Below are positions 27,011 through 35,419 of a DNA stretch of 64,000 bases, in pieces (the first letter of the stretch is position 1; the number at the start of each line of letters is the position of its first letter). Location of the stretch: positions 1 through 64,000 of the forward strand of contig CAJULH010000002.1 of NCBI GenBank assembly GCA_910587175.1, in the 5' to 3' direction. This DNA is from Candidatus Gastranaerophilales bacterium. Lineage in GTDB: Bacteria; Cyanobacteriota; Vampirovibrionia; Gastranaerophilales; Gastranaerophilaceae. The position numbers and the translations under genes were made by a program. The notes under the pieces are model-generated. The model saw nothing but the letters and a program-made list of their open reading frames with translations, was not told where the DNA came from and did no database searches.

Positions 27011-27013
27011 AAT

Positions 27014-28393
27014 CTAAAAAGGAAACCCTCCTTTATTCTTCATTCTCGCCATCAAATTTGCTTTTTGTTTCATTTTGGAGCCTTTCAGGGTATTTTTTAA
27101 TTCCCCGAAGCCCTTCATCATCTTTCTTGTAGTATCAAACTGGGTTAAAAAAGCATTTAACTCGTTCAAGCTGACACCGGCACCTTTTGTAATCCTTTTT
27201 TTTCTACCAGCATTTAAAATATCAGGATTTAAACGCTCTTCTTTTGTCATAGAGCTTATCATGACTTCAATTTTTTTAAACTGTTTTTCTCCCTCATGGG
27301 AAATTTTTTGTCTGTCATCTTTATTAAGCCCGGGGATAGGAAGCATGCCTAAAATATTCTCCAAAGAACCAAACATTTTCATCTGCTTTTGAAGCTTTAA
27401 AAAATCCTCAAAAGAAAACTTGTTCTTCAGCATGCTAAGTTCAAGTTCTTTTGCCTGTTTTTCATCAAATGCTTCCTGTGCCTTTTCAACAAGGCTTACA
27501 ATATCACCCATGCCAAGAATTCTGTTTGCCATCCTGTTAGGGTGAAAATCTTCAAGCGGAGCAATCTTTTCGCCTGTACCTATAAGTTTTATGGGTTTTC
27601 CTGTTGAATATACAACACTCAACGCGCATCCGCCCCGGCTATCGCCATCCAGCTTTGTTAGAATAACTCCGGTAATATTCAACTGCTCATCAAAGTTTTT
27701 AGCAATATCTATTGCTTCCTGCCCGGTCATAGAATCAATTACAAGCAGCTTCTCATTTATTTGACAGGTTTTATCCAAAATTAAAAGTTCTGCCATCATA
27801 TCAGTGTCTATTTGAAGCCTGCCTGCCGTATCAAAAATTAAAACCGTGTGATTATTGACTTTTGCATATTCTAAGGCTTTTTTTGCAATGTTTGAAACAT
27901 CTTTTGAACCTTCTAAGGAGAAAAAATCCACATTATTTTCACCTGCAAGGGTTTGAAGCTGTTTTACCGCAGCAGGTCTGTATACATCCATCGCAACAAG
28001 CAAAGGTTTTTTACCTTCTTTTTTTAATTTCAGGGCAAGCTTTGCACTGCTTGTAGTTTTGCCGCTTCCCTGGAGACCAAGCATCATAATAATGCTCGGA
28101 TTTGTATCAAGTTTCAGAGGCGAATTTTCACTGCCCAAAAGATTTGTAAGTTCATCCGAAACTATTTTAATGAGCATTTCTGATGGCTTTACGCTCCTTA
28201 AAACATCAGCCCCTTCAGCTTTTTCTTTAATATTTGAAATAAAAGATTTCACAACATTTAAAGAAACATCAGATGCAAGAAGCGCACGACGAATCTCGCG
28301 AAGCGCATCTGCCATGTTTTCTTCTGTCAATGTTGCGGAAGATGAGGTTTTATGAATAATTTCCTGTAATCTTTCGGATAAATTATCAAACAT
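27014..28393 (-). CDS. ffh: Signal recognition particle protein Ffh
   Basis: The SRP54 GTPase binds signal sequences of nascent membrane proteins and docks at FtsY. The N domain (LSERLQEIIHKTSS), the P-loop GLQGSGKTTSSAKLA, FDTAGR, TKLDGDSRGG and a methionine-rich M domain ending with MKQKANLMARMKNKGG are all present. I prefer the ATG at 28393 (MFDNLSERL); a TATAAT box at 28400-28405 lies six bases before it and inside the longer alternative, implying a leaderless mRNA. SRP RNA is not seen in the window. Confidence 0.95.
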   Translation of the reverse strand: MFDNLSERLQEIIHKTSSSATLTEENMADALREIRRALLASDVSLNVVKSFISNIKEKAEGADVLRSVKPSEMLIKIVSDELTNLLGSENSPLKLDTNPSIIMMLGLQGSGKTTSSAKLALKLKKEGKKPLLVAMDVYRPAAVKQLQTLAGENNVDFFSLEGSKDVSNIAKKALEYAKVNNHTVLIFDTAGRLQIDTDMMAELLILDKTCQINEKLLVIDSMTGQEAIDIAKNFDEQLNITGVILTKLDGDSRGGCALSVVYSTGKPIKLIGTGEKIAPLEDFHPNRMANRILGMGDIVSLVEKAQEAFDEKQAKELELSMLKNKFSFEDFLKLQKQMKMFGSLENILGMLPIPGLNKDDRQKISHEGEKQFKKIEVMISSMTKEERLNPDILNAGRKKRITKGAGVSLNELNAFLTQFDTTRKMMKGFGELKNTLKGSKMKQKANLMARMKNKGGFPF

Positions 28394-28399
28394 AAAAAA

Positions 28400-28428
28400 A
28401 TTATACACGATAATCTTATAATTTTAAA
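28400..28428 (-). promoter_or_regulatory. Promoter of ffh, leaderless arrangement
   Basis: On the minus strand TTTAAA (28423-28428), a 17-bp spacer and TATAAT (28405-28400) end six bases before the ffh ATG, so transcription would begin at or next to the start codon. Confidence 0.55.
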
Positions 28429-28444
28429 ATAAATATCAAATTTA

Positions 28445-29386
28445 TCAGCCAAGTGTCATAAATTTATTAAAATTGGTGTTTTGTGCAGATGCAGAAGCTT
28501 GATTTGCAAATATATCAAGAACATTTAAAGGTGCCTGTGCCGGGTTTTGGGGAATATTTTGCAAAGCAGCCGGATTTTGTTGTTTTGAATCTTTCGGTTT
28601 TTTATTAGAAAAGATATCAAACAATTTTGCAATCAGGGCTACCATAACAGCAAAAGACACTGCTTTTTGTATAAGGCTCAATCTGCTTGCATTCGACGCA
28701 GCTTTTTTTACCGAATTCAAAAGCACATCCTTTGAATCAGCATTTTTCACAAAATTGCTTATACTCTCAATAAAAGAATTTTTAGCATTTATAATATTTT
28801 CAAGTGCGGTTGTTTTTGCAGCTTCACCTACATTTTGCGTATTTTTATTTATTGCATTTGTAATCTCTAAAAGTGCCTCTGTTTTTAAAGATTCAAGCAT
28901 ATTTGAATCAACATTCCCGCCGGCAGGCAGACTCTTAATATTTATTCCTATGCCTTTTAAGCTTTCAGCAACCTCGGGAAGCGTGTTCTTGATGGAATCA
29001 TCATCCAGAGCTTCTGCAAGTTTTAATTGTTCTGATAAAAGCAATTCCTTTATTTCTATCTGGATGTAATCATTCTTTGCCTTTATAAATTCTTTTGCAC
29101 TGCCAAATTGTTCAGCAGCGCTTTTTAAACTATCAGGCACAGTTTCATTTTCTTCGGCTGCCTGAAGAATAACGTTTCTAAGTTCTGTTTCAACAAATTC
29201 AGTATTATCAAAGGGAATAAGAGAAACGAGCCCGCCTGAAACAAGACCCACACCCACACCGCCTGCAACAGTTTTCCCTATATCAAGCGCAGAATCAAAA
29301 ACCGCATTTCCTCTTTTTTGCGGCTTTTGATTCACTGCCGTCTGCGGAACGTTATTATATGCAGAGTTTACGGGTGTCATTTGCAT
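28445..29386 (-). CDS. Lineage-specific membrane-associated helical protein (313 aa)
   Basis: Not recognised. The N-terminus is Gln/Asn/Pro-rich (NNVPQTAVNQKPQKRG), followed by a Gly/Val-rich hydrophobic segment (GKTVAGGVGVGLVSGGLVSLIPF). A long acidic helical region of about 160 residues follows, then a second hydrophobic helix (about 235-252, KAVSFAVMVALIAKLFDIF), and a Pro/Gln/Asn/Ala-rich tail. The bracketed architecture with low-complexity ends is shared in outline with the proteins at 5420 and 44523. AAGGTGG precedes the ATG. Placement between ffh and the DUF512 gene gives no functional clue. Confidence 0.65.
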   Translation of the reverse strand: MQMTPVNSAYNNVPQTAVNQKPQKRGNAVFDSALDIGKTVAGGVGVGLVSGGLVSLIPFDNTEFVETELRNVILQAAEENETVPDSLKSAAEQFGSAKEFIKAKNDYIQIEIKELLLSEQLKLAEALDDDSIKNTLPEVAESLKGIGINIKSLPAGGNVDSNMLESLKTEALLEITNAINKNTQNVGEAAKTTALENIINAKNSFIESISNFVKNADSKDVLLNSVKKAASNASRLSLIQKAVSFAVMVALIAKLFDIFSNKKPKDSKQQNPAALQNIPQNPAQAPLNVLDIFANQASASAQNTNFNKFMTLG

Positions 29387-29439
29387 CTAAAACCACCTTT
29401 TCACTTATACTTTGATAAAACCTGTAAGACAAATAATTG

Positions 29440-30780
29440 TCAGTTTTCGTTTAGTATTGTTAAGATTTCATCGAAATTGTAACAATCTTTAATTATATGA
29501 ATGTTTGGCTTCATACCGTTTTGCAATAAAGTTTCTTTTATAAAAGAAACTGTAATACCGTCTAAAAATTCATCTGTCCCTTCTTTCAGCATAACGGAAG
29601 GAATTATAATATGCTGAAAATTTCTGCCATCAAGGGTTTTAAGAATATCAGAACCTGTAATAAGCCCTGCAACACTTATCTTATCCCCGAAAAATTCATT
29701 TTTAACTTCTATCACTTCAAATTCAAGATTTTCTGTATTTATCTCTTTTTTAAACCTGTTAAATATTTCTGCTGCAATAGAACCAGTTAAAAGCGAGACT
29801 TTCTTTTTTTTGGACAGGCGTTTTTTTAATTTCTTTTTACACCGCTGAAAACTGTCTTCCAAAAGCCTTATAGCGCCTACCCCATCTTCAATCTGGACAA
29901 AATCACCGTAATATTTTTTATCAGGAATTTCTCTGCCTGCCGTTAAAAAAATTTCATCCGATGCCATTGCTATATGTTTCTTTAAAGACAAATTAAATTC
30001 ATCCAGCATATCAATAATATTATTCGCATTTTCAACCGTAAGAGGCTTTAAAAGGTCGCCTTTCCTGTATTTGCTCACCCCGACAGGCACAATAGCAAGT
30101 GATTTTAATATTTTTTTATATTTCTTTAAATCTTCAAGTGTGTTTTTTAACTCTTTTCCGTCATTAATTTCAGGGCACAGCACAATCTGCCCGTGAATTT
30201 CAATATTTGCTTTTTTAAATCTGTCCAATATCTTTAAAATTTCAGATGCTCTTTTGTTATTGAGCATTTTTACTCTTAAATCCGGGTTTGTTGTATGGAT
30301 TGAAACATAAAGAGGGGAAAGCCTTAAAGCCTCTATCCGCCCCCAGTCTTCTTCTTTCAGATTAGTTCCTGTAATGTATGTTCCTTGCAGATAGGATGTA
30401 CGCCAATCGTCATCTTTTACATAAAGGCTCTCCCGAAGCCCCTTTGGCTGTTGGTCTACAAAACAAAATATACATTTATTAAGGCAGGGCTTTATGCCGT
30501 CAAACACAGCACATTCAAAATCAATCCCCAAATCTTCATCTTCATCTTTTTCAATCTCAAATAGTTCCATCTCACCCGGCAAAATAGTGCCATCATCCTG
30601 AATCGCGGGTGCCTTTTTTACAGCAAGATTAATATTTTCATCCTGTACAATAAAACTAAGCTCTATTATATCCTTTGGCTGAATACCGTTTATGGAAAGT
30701 ATAGTATCCCCTTTTGACAAGCCAAGCTCCTGTGCAATAGAGCCCTCTCTCACCTCTGATATTACCATTCCCTTTTTCAT
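29440..30780 (-). CDS. DUF512-family PDZ/radical SAM-like protein
   Basis: An N-terminal PDZ-like domain (VISEVREGSIAQELGLSKGDTILSINGI) is followed by a radical SAM core with CLNKCIFCFVDQQPKG and SLYVKDDDWRTSYLQGTYIT, the hallmark of the DUF512 family found in cyanobacteria and many clostridia. A C-terminal DUF512 region contains the LLTGSIAAEIF and VAGLITGSDIL motifs. The CxxxCxxC supplies three cluster ligands. The reaction is unknown for the family. The start overlaps the PadR-like regulator's stop by four bases, so the two genes form an operon. Confidence 0.85.
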   Translation of the reverse strand: MKKGMVISEVREGSIAQELGLSKGDTILSINGIQPKDIIELSFIVQDENINLAVKKAPAIQDDGTILPGEMELFEIEKDEDEDLGIDFECAVFDGIKPCLNKCIFCFVDQQPKGLRESLYVKDDDWRTSYLQGTYITGTNLKEEDWGRIEALRLSPLYVSIHTTNPDLRVKMLNNKRASEILKILDRFKKANIEIHGQIVLCPEINDGKELKNTLEDLKKYKKILKSLAIVPVGVSKYRKGDLLKPLTVENANNIIDMLDEFNLSLKKHIAMASDEIFLTAGREIPDKKYYGDFVQIEDGVGAIRLLEDSFQRCKKKLKKRLSKKKKVSLLTGSIAAEIFNRFKKEINTENLEFEVIEVKNEFFGDKISVAGLITGSDILKTLDGRNFQHIIIPSVMLKEGTDEFLDGITVSFIKETLLQNGMKPNIHIIKDCYNFDEILTILNEN

Positions 30781-31271
30781 TGAAGCACCTCTATAAGTCC
30801 TTCAATTGTTGAAAGTTCAGTCCTTATGACCTTTTTTTGCACATCTTCATACATGTTGTAGGGATTTTCAAGAGCGTCAACTATATCTTTTTTCAAAATT
30901 AAAATGTTATTTAGGCAATTTTTATATAATTCTTTTTTATCATCCTCATCTAAAACATCAGAAGCACAAATTAATATTGAAACACAGTTTAATATATGCG
31001 CCTTATTTTTAAACTCAAAAGTTAAGAGCGCATTTTTTAAATACTTCATACCAAAAGGAGTAATTTTATAAATCTTTGAGAGCATCCCGCCATCTGTCAT
31101 TTTTGATTCAAATTCCACACAGGATAATCCTTCCAGCTTTTTTAGAGCAGGATTTATAGCGCCAAGGCTTGGCTTTGAGTACATAAAAAATTTTTCTATG
31201 ATAAGTTTTTTTGCCTTGTATATTGTTGCATCATATTTTGAAAGAATATAAAGAATCAGTATTTCAATCAT
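30777..31271 (-). CDS. PadR-like transcriptional regulator (164 aa)
   Basis: The N-terminal half is a winged helix of PadR type: IEILILYILSKYDATIYKAKKLI, then KPSLGAINPALKKLEGLSCVEFES and the wing SKIYKITPFGMKYLKNAL. The C-terminal helices would dimerise. PadR proteins usually repress genes by binding inducer-responsive operators. GGAGATTTTAA precedes the ATG. It is the first gene of a pair with DUF512 and divergent from uppS; the 105-bp gap contains the uppS promoter, a possible target. The ligand is unknown. Confidence 0.75.
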   Translation of the reverse strand: MIEILILYILSKYDATIYKAKKLIIEKFFMYSKPSLGAINPALKKLEGLSCVEFESKMTDGGMLSKIYKITPFGMKYLKNALLTFEFKNKAHILNCVSILICASDVLDEDDKKELYKNCLNNILILKKDIVDALENPYNMYEDVQKKVIRTELSTIEGLIEVLQ

Positions 31272-31316
31272 TTAAAATCTCCAAACTAAGCTCTATTCTA
31301 GCATTAAGTTTCAATA

Positions 31317-31344
31317 TTGTTAAATTCTTTATTTAATTTATAAT
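31317..31344 (+). promoter_or_regulatory. Predicted promoter of uppS
   Basis: TTGTTA at 31317-31322, a 16-bp spacer and TATAAT at 31339-31344 lie in the PadR/uppS divergent gap. Confidence 0.6.
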
Positions 31345-31376
31345 TTATTAGGGTCGAAAAATAAAGGAGACCGGAT

Positions 31377-32108
31377 TTGCTAACTGTCGAAAATACAATA
31401 GAAACAACAAAAAATATAGTAAATGAAACAAACCTTAAACATATTGCAATAATAATGGATGGCAACAGAAGATGGGCAAAAGAGCATCATCTGCCGTCTG
31501 CAATGGGTCACAAAAAAGGAGTAGATGCTCTTAAAAAAGTGGTAAAAGGAGCGCACAATTTTGGTGTAAAATACTTAACCTTATACGCTTTTTCAACAGA
31601 AAACTGGAACAGAAACCAGGAAGAAGTGGATTTTTTAATGGGGCTTTTAGCATCCACCATAAAAAATGAAATCAATGAACTCCATCAAAATAATGTAAAA
31701 TTAAAATTCATAGGAGATATTAGAGGTTTAAATTCAAATCTGCAGGAAATTTTATCAAATGCTGAAAAAACCACTGAAAACAATACAGGTGTAAATTTGC
31801 AAATTGCAATAAATTACGGTGCAAGAAACGAACTTGTAAATGCTGTAAAAGAGATGATAAAAGAAAATATTGCACCGGATAAAATTGATGAAGAGACTTT
31901 AAAAAATTATCTTTATACAAAAAATATCCCCGACCCTGATTTGCTTATAAGAACCGGCGGAGAAATGAGGGTGAGCAATTACCTTCTCTGGCAGATAGCA
32001 TATTCTGAAATTTACATCACAAAAAAATACTGGCCTGAATTTGATGAAAATGAACTTAAAATTTCAATTGAAGAATTCAAAAAAAGGCAAAGAAGGTACG
32101 GCGGATAG
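31377..32108 (+). CDS. uppS: Isoprenyl transferase (undecaprenyl diphosphate synthase)
   Basis: UppS condenses isopentenyl diphosphate cis-wise to make the C55 lipid carrier for peptidoglycan and O-antigen. The catalytic IAIIMDGNRRWAKE motif, the substrate-side YLTLYAFSTENWNR and the C-terminal IRTGGEMRVSNYLLWQIAYSE are conserved. The TTG at 31377 is the start because the first internal Met lies inside the catalytic motif; AAAGGAGA precedes it. Length (243 aa) is typical. A hairpin separates it from the next gene. Confidence 0.95.
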   Translation: MLTVENTIETTKNIVNETNLKHIAIIMDGNRRWAKEHHLPSAMGHKKGVDALKKVVKGAHNFGVKYLTLYAFSTENWNRNQEEVDFLMGLLASTIKNEINELHQNNVKLKFIGDIRGLNSNLQEILSNAEKTTENNTGVNLQIAINYGARNELVNAVKEMIKENIAPDKIDEETLKNYLYTKNIPDPDLLIRTGGEMRVSNYLLWQIAYSEIYITKKYWPEFDENELKISIEEFKKRQRRYGG

Positions 32109-32111
32109 ACC

Positions 32112-32135
32112 AGCCGGTCTTTGGTTCCGGCTTTT
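32112..32135 (+). terminator. Hairpin between uppS and the XTP pyrophosphatase gene
   Basis: AGCCGG and CCGGCT form a six-pair stem with a nine-base loop and four trailing Ts, ending about six bases before the next ribosome-binding site. It could attenuate read-through or protect the uppS 3' end. Confidence 0.5.
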
Positions 32136-32149
32136 GAATGGAGAGTTCT

Positions 32150-32746
32150 ATGTTAAAAATTATTCTCGGCACACAAAACGAACATAAAATTTGTGAAATG
32201 AATTTAATTTCAAAGCCTTACGGGGTTGAATTTCAAATGCCTGACACAAAAGAAAAAGATTTTAACCCTGATGAAAACGGCGAAACCTTTGAAGAAAATG
32301 CCTATATAAAAGCACACGCAGCATACACTTGCGGCGGTGGGGAATTATACCTTGCAGATGATTCGGGACTTTGTGTGGATTATTTAGACGGAGCCCCTGG
32401 GATAAAATCCGCACGATATGCAGACACTGCAGAACACAGAATTGAAAAACTTTTAGATGTTATGAAGGATGCTAAAACCCTGCATGAAAGAGGGGCACAT
32501 TTTGAATGTCACCTTGTTCTTTTGGATAAAGACGGAGAAATTTTAAACAGAACAAAAGGGGTCTGCAAAGGAGAAATCGCATTTGAAAAGAAAGGTATAA
32601 ACGGTTTTGGATATGACCCTGTTTTTATCGTTGAAAAATTAAACAAAACAATGGCAGAGCTTTCAGATGTTGAAAAAAACCTGCATTCCCACCGCGGCAA
32701 AGCTCTTTCTGATATGCTTGTATGGCTGAAACATAATTATTTATAA
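32150..32746 (+). CDS. rdgB: XTP/dITP diphosphatase (RdgB/HAM1 family)
   Basis: This housecleaning enzyme hydrolyses non-canonical purine triphosphates such as dITP and XTP. Motifs: ILGTQNEHKICEM (N-terminal nucleotide site), LADDSGLCVDYLDGAPGIKSARYA (metal site), GFGYDPVFIV and SHRGKAL. I chose the ATG at 32150 because GGAGAG lies just upstream, overlapping the earlier ATG at 32138. Length is 198 aa, normal for the family. Confidence 0.92.
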   Translation: MLKIILGTQNEHKICEMNLISKPYGVEFQMPDTKEKDFNPDENGETFEENAYIKAHAAYTCGGGELYLADDSGLCVDYLDGAPGIKSARYADTAEHRIEKLLDVMKDAKTLHERGAHFECHLVLLDKDGEILNRTKGVCKGEIAFEKKGINGFGYDPVFIVEKLNKTMAELSDVEKNLHSHRGKALSDMLVWLKHNYL

Positions 32747-32777
32747 TTTTATTTCAGACTTGTGTTAGGATTAAAGT

Positions 32778-32822
32778 ATGGCAGATATGAATATAATGAA
32801 ATCCGTATATTTTAGAAAATAA
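32778..32822 (+). CDS. Candidate 14-codon leader peptide upstream of the MATE gene
   Basis: The reading frame encodes MADMNIMKSVYFRK. AGGA lies seven bases before its ATG. Its stop codon ends on the first base of a hairpin that precedes the MATE gene. The geometry fits a ribosome-sensing attenuator, as known for several antibiotic-resistance genes. The frame is short enough to arise by chance, so confidence rests on position rather than coding signal. Confidence 0.35.
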   Translation: MADMNIMKSVYFRK

Positions 32823-32866
32823 ATCTCTGATTTTGCACAATCAGCGAAAATTTGAGATTAAAATTT
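32822..32866 (+). promoter_or_regulatory. Alternative hairpins in the MATE 5' leader
   Basis: An outer stem (AATCTC at 32822-32827 with GAGATT at 32854-32859) encloses an inner stem (TGATT 32828-32832 with AATCA 32839-32843). A second fold pairs AAAATTT (32847-32853) with AAATTTT (32860-32866), which cannot coexist with the outer stem. A T-rich run follows. This is an attenuator-like arrangement ahead of the GGAGGA ribosome-binding site. Confidence 0.4.
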
Positions 32867-32888
32867 TTAAAATAACACGGAGGAAGTT

Positions 32889-34211
32889 ATGTTCAACAAC
32901 AGACAAAAAGAACTGCTTAATTATATATTGCCGTCTGCGGGCGCACTTTGTGTCACCTATTTATACAATATTGCGGACGGAATTTTTGTAGGACGCGGAA
33001 TTAGCGCAATGGCACTTGCCGCAGTTAATATTACTGTTCCTTTTATAACGGCGCTGGTTGCATTATCCACGCTTTTTGCAATGGGCGGCTCAACAGTTAT
33101 AGCAATAAGATTGGGCAGAAAAGATACTAAAGGTGCAAACAATGCCTTTATGTGCGCATTTTTATTAACCCTTGTCTTATCTGTTATATTAATGCTTACA
33201 GGAATGATATTCCCCGAACAAATATCAAGACTCTGCGGAGGGAGCGACAATATTCTTCCTTTGGCAAAAGAGTACCTTTTTTATTACACGGCGTTTTCAG
33301 TTCCGTTTTTGCTGAGCAGTTGTTTTGCCGTATTTGTAAGAAATGACGGCGCCCCAAGACTTGCTTTTGCCGGCATGTGCACAGGCGCCGTTTTAAATAT
33401 TTTCCTTGACTGGCTTTTTATATTTCCGCTGAAAATGGGCTTGAAAGGAGCAGCGATAGCAAGCGGTCTCGGACAGGTTTTTGCATTTATAATACTTCTA
33501 AGCCATTTTATATTTAAAAAGGGTGATTTGAGAATTAAATTTTATGTGCCCGATTTATCCTTAATCGGTAAAATTTTTAACAGAGGAATTCCCGAATTTT
33601 TAACCCAGTTAAATACTCCGGTGACTGCGCTTTGCTACAACTGGGTTTTACTGAAAACACTCGGTGATGTCGGGGTCGCCGCATTCAGCATTTTAAGTTT
33701 TATCTATGCTTTTGCCTATGCAATACTTTCAGGAACAGCACAAGGATTGCAGCCTTTGTGGGGAAAGCTATTTGGAGAAAATAACAAAGAAGGACTGAAA
33801 CAATATTTAAATTCCGGAATAAAAATAAACCTTGCAGCTTCAGTTGTAATGGTTGTTTTTCTCATTATTTTCAACAGACAAGCGGTTGAAATATTTACAA
33901 AAGACGCCGGGCTGATAAATATGGCGTCAGGCGCCCTTCCCGTTTTTTCGGTCTCATTTGTATTTATGGCTTTAAACCTCATATATACAGCATATTTCTA
34001 TTCAACAAAAGAAACTTTAAAATCCGATATCATTGCAATAAACAGAGGGGTTGTTTTGAAGGCATTATTAATCTTTGCGGTTCCGTATATATTCGGAGTC
34101 AGATATATCTGGCATGCAGTTTTATTGGCTGAAATTATCACTTTTGGCATTTGTCTGTTTATGGAAAAAAATAAAATTGTGTTAAAAAATCTGCTGATTA
34201 CAATTTTATGA
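32889..34211 (+). CDS. MATE-family multidrug/Na+ efflux transporter
   Basis: A polytopic inner-membrane protein of 440 aa with about twelve helices in two similar halves. The first half opens with SAGALCVTYLYNIADGIFVGRGISAMALAAVNITVPF, shown here only in part, where the IADGIFVG and MALAAVNI segments are the MATE hallmark. The second half repeats it (GIPEFLTQLNTPVTALCYN; GTAQGLQPLWGKLFGE). Members export cationic drugs or metabolites using Na+ or H+ gradients; the substrate cannot be read from sequence. GGAGGAAGTT precedes the ATG. The structured leader with a tiny ORF suggests inducible expression. Confidence 0.9.
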   Translation: MFNNRQKELLNYILPSAGALCVTYLYNIADGIFVGRGISAMALAAVNITVPFITALVALSTLFAMGGSTVIAIRLGRKDTKGANNAFMCAFLLTLVLSVILMLTGMIFPEQISRLCGGSDNILPLAKEYLFYYTAFSVPFLLSSCFAVFVRNDGAPRLAFAGMCTGAVLNIFLDWLFIFPLKMGLKGAAIASGLGQVFAFIILLSHFIFKKGDLRIKFYVPDLSLIGKIFNRGIPEFLTQLNTPVTALCYNWVLLKTLGDVGVAAFSILSFIYAFAYAILSGTAQGLQPLWGKLFGENNKEGLKQYLNSGIKINLAASVVMVVFLIIFNRQAVEIFTKDAGLINMASGALPVFSVSFVFMALNLIYTAYFYSTKETLKSDIIAINRGVVLKALLIFAVPYIFGVRYIWHAVLLAEIITFGICLFMEKNKIVLKNLLITIL

Positions 34212-34247
34212 TATACTTTCTTTTAAAGAACTAAAAAGGATAACAAA

Positions 34248-34574
34248 ATGGAAAATGCGCCCGAAAACAAAAGATGGTACGATAAAGACCCCATTTTAAA
34301 AGAAGCTCTGGAGCTTTTAAGACTTTCAAGCCCGAATGAAAAAGAACACGCAAAAGATTTTATTCTGCAATTACAAGAGCAAGTGGCAGGCGAAGTGATA
34401 GAGCGCATTTATGAAATAATTACCCAATATCAGGGCAAAGGAAACCGCTGGTATGATAATGACCCTATTATGATAAAAGCTATTGAAATATTAAGACATG
34501 CAGACCCAAAAACACAAAGAAAGGCAGCATTGAAACTTTTGCTTGCACTTGAAGAAAAAAGTTTTAATGAATAA
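34248..34574 (+). CDS. Small protein with two RWYD-type repeats (108 aa)
   Basis: The protein is an internal duplication. RWYDKDPILKEALELLR (residues 9-25) and RWYDNDPIMIKAIEILR (66-82) are near-identical, and each is followed by a helical stretch (EKEHAKDFILQLQEQ; PKTQRKAALKLLLALEE). No signal peptide or membrane helix is present. Aromatic/Asp-Pro plus helix units of this size might bind a partner protein. AAAAGGATAAC precedes the ATG. It follows the MATE gene by 36 bases and may be cotranscribed. I do not know the family. Confidence 0.75.
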   Translation: MENAPENKRWYDKDPILKEALELLRLSSPNEKEHAKDFILQLQEQVAGEVIERIYEIITQYQGKGNRWYDNDPIMIKAIEILRHADPKTQRKAALKLLLALEEKSFNE

Positions 34575-34624
34575 TATACAGGCTTCTGCACAACGATTGC
34601 TTCTGTGCGAAAAGACTTAAAAAT

Positions 34625-35416
34625 ATGAACGATGTACAAAACCAAAAAGACAAAAGAAATATAGACATCCAAAAAGTGGGCGTAAAGGATGTCGAAATTC
34701 CTCTTGTTATTCAAAGAAAATTAAAGAACGGAAAAATTGATACCCAAAGGGTTTATGCCAAGGCAAAAATGAGCGTGTCTTTAATGAGACAGTTTAAGGG
34801 CACTCATATGAGCCGTTTTATTGAGATTTTAAATGATTATAGAAAAGAAAACCTCGTCGGTGTTGATATTAAAAAAATGCTTCAGGATATTAAAGAAAGA
34901 CTGAATGCTGAAAATGCTTATGTAAAGTTTGATTTTAAATATTTCATTAAAAAGACTGCTCCAAAAAGCGGCTTGGAAGCCTTGATGTGCTATGATTGCT
35001 ATTTTGAAGGCACACTGAATAAGGACGATTACAAATTTTATTTAGGCGCAAAGGTGCCTGTTACAACGCTTTGTCCCTGTTCAAAAGAAATATCGGATTA
35101 CGGCGCGCACAACCAAAGGGCAATCGTAAAGGTTAAAATTTCATACCCCGAAAATCATCATATCTGGCTTGAAGATTTAATTAAAACTATTGAAGAATCA
35201 GGTTCATCCGAGGTATATTCCCTTTTAAAAAGGGAAGATGAAAAAGCTGTAACAGAGTGCGCTTATGAAAATCCGAAATTTGTCGAAGATGTTTTAAGAG
35301 ATATTGTTTTAAAACTTGAAAAAAATGAAATTATAAACTTTTTTGAAGTTGAAATTGAAGCACAGGAGAGCATCCACAATCACAATGCCTGGGCATATCA
35401 AAAGAAAGAAAAATAA
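34625..35416 (+). CDS. folE2: GTP cyclohydrolase I, FolE2 type
   Basis: FolE2 (type IB) makes dihydroneopterin triphosphate from GTP, feeding folate and queuosine. The zinc/metal Cys lies in TTLCPCSKEISDYGAHNQRA, the family signature, and the N-terminal part VEIPLVIQRKLKNG and C-terminal NFFEVEIEAQESIHNHNAWA are typical. FolE2 tolerates zinc-poor conditions because it can use other metals. Length (263 aa) is normal. QueE of the queuosine pathway is encoded at 60132-60800, but no other folate or queuosine gene is in view. Confidence 0.95.
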   Translation: MNDVQNQKDKRNIDIQKVGVKDVEIPLVIQRKLKNGKIDTQRVYAKAKMSVSLMRQFKGTHMSRFIEILNDYRKENLVGVDIKKMLQDIKERLNAENAYVKFDFKYFIKKTAPKSGLEALMCYDCYFEGTLNKDDYKFYLGAKVPVTTLCPCSKEISDYGAHNQRAIVKVKISYPENHHIWLEDLIKTIEESGSSEVYSLLKREDEKAVTECAYENPKFVEDVLRDIVLKLEKNEIINFFEVEIEAQESIHNHNAWAYQKKEK

Positions 35417-35419
35417 CAT

